Positions 5,276-5,346 of a stretch of DNA of 5,346 nt are shown in pieces. The DNA is from Deltaproteobacteria bacterium. GTDB lineage: Bacteria > Myxococcota > B64-G9. Position 1 is the stretch's first letter, and each line of letters opens with the position of its first letter. The position numbers and the translations under genes were made by a program. The stretch is from positions 1-5,346 of the forward strand of contig QMME01000310.1 in assembly GCA_003647095.1 (NCBI GenBank), read 5' to 3'. Below the pieces are notes generated by a model. The model worked only from the letters and a program-made list of their open reading frames with translations, made no database searches and was not told the DNA's origin.

Positions 5276-5346
5276 TCAGCTCACCATCTGGATTTGCCCA
5301 GCCGGACTGGCCACGGCCTCGGCCACTATTGTGGCTCCGGCGACGC
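5276..5346 (-). CDS. Possible C-terminus of a convergent gene, product unknown (partial)
   Basis: Reading the minus strand inward from the right edge, one frame gives 22 residues ending GQIQMVS before TGA (complement of 5276-5278). The codons are mostly G/C-ending and the composition (VAGATIVAEAVASPAG) looks protein-like. If real, the gene converges on the + strand run and its stop lies just beyond the repeat array. The stretch is too short to recognise a family, and a + strand frame through the same bases is also open, so this is tentative. Confidence 0.3.
   Translation of the reverse strand, partial: VAGATIVAEAVASPAGQIQMVS

Overview
The window is GC-rich bacterial DNA with seven genes packed head to tail on the + strand (positions 1 to 5106). 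A short non-coding tail follows (about 5107-5275), and there may be the end of a gene on the opposite strand at the right edge. Codons favour G/C in the third position throughout. The genes encode a penicillin-binding transpeptidase, a SpoIID/LytB-type protein with its own export signal, and a PssA-type phospholipid synthase. Nothing sporulation-specific is visible. This fits a high-GC, peptidoglycan-containing bacterium, probably a diderm such as Acidobacteriota, a deltaproteobacterial lineage or a relative, but the window has no marker gene that fixes the phylum.

Left part (1-2193), cell-wall block: the C-terminus of a D,D-transpeptidase (KTGT motif) overlaps by ATGA a secreted SpoIID-domain protein, a family of lytic transglycosylases acting on denuded glycan strands. 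That gene overlaps by GTGA a secreted HExxH metallopeptidase of the peptidase MA-like (gluzincin) type. Middle part (2227-3797), lipid block: an alpha/beta hydrolase of the monoacylglycerol lipase/lysophospholipase type, probably started at a TTG behind a near-perfect Shine-Dalgarno sequence, overlaps by ATGA a membrane CDP-alcohol phosphatidyltransferase of the phosphatidylserine synthase type. Right part (3803-5106), signalling block: a small single-domain FHA protein is joined by TGATG to a metallo-beta-lactamase-fold phosphohydrolase of the cyclic-nucleotide phosphodiesterase/RNase Z-like group.

Four of the six junctions are overlaps of 1 to 4 bases and the other two gaps are 5 and 33 bases, so the seven genes probably form one transcription unit with translational coupling. 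A reasonable inference is an envelope operon that combines wall synthesis and cleavage, phospholipid turnover and a phospho-threonine-reading adaptor with a hydrolase. Their functional connection is not proven by the sequence.

After the last stop codon there is an imperfect 13-base direct repeat around the stop, then a two-unit array of about 30 bases built from GAATCCTCCG and GGCCTGTCCCC, with a decayed third fragment. The second unit could fold into a weak terminator. No tRNA, rRNA, CRISPR array, insertion sequence or transposase gene was seen.
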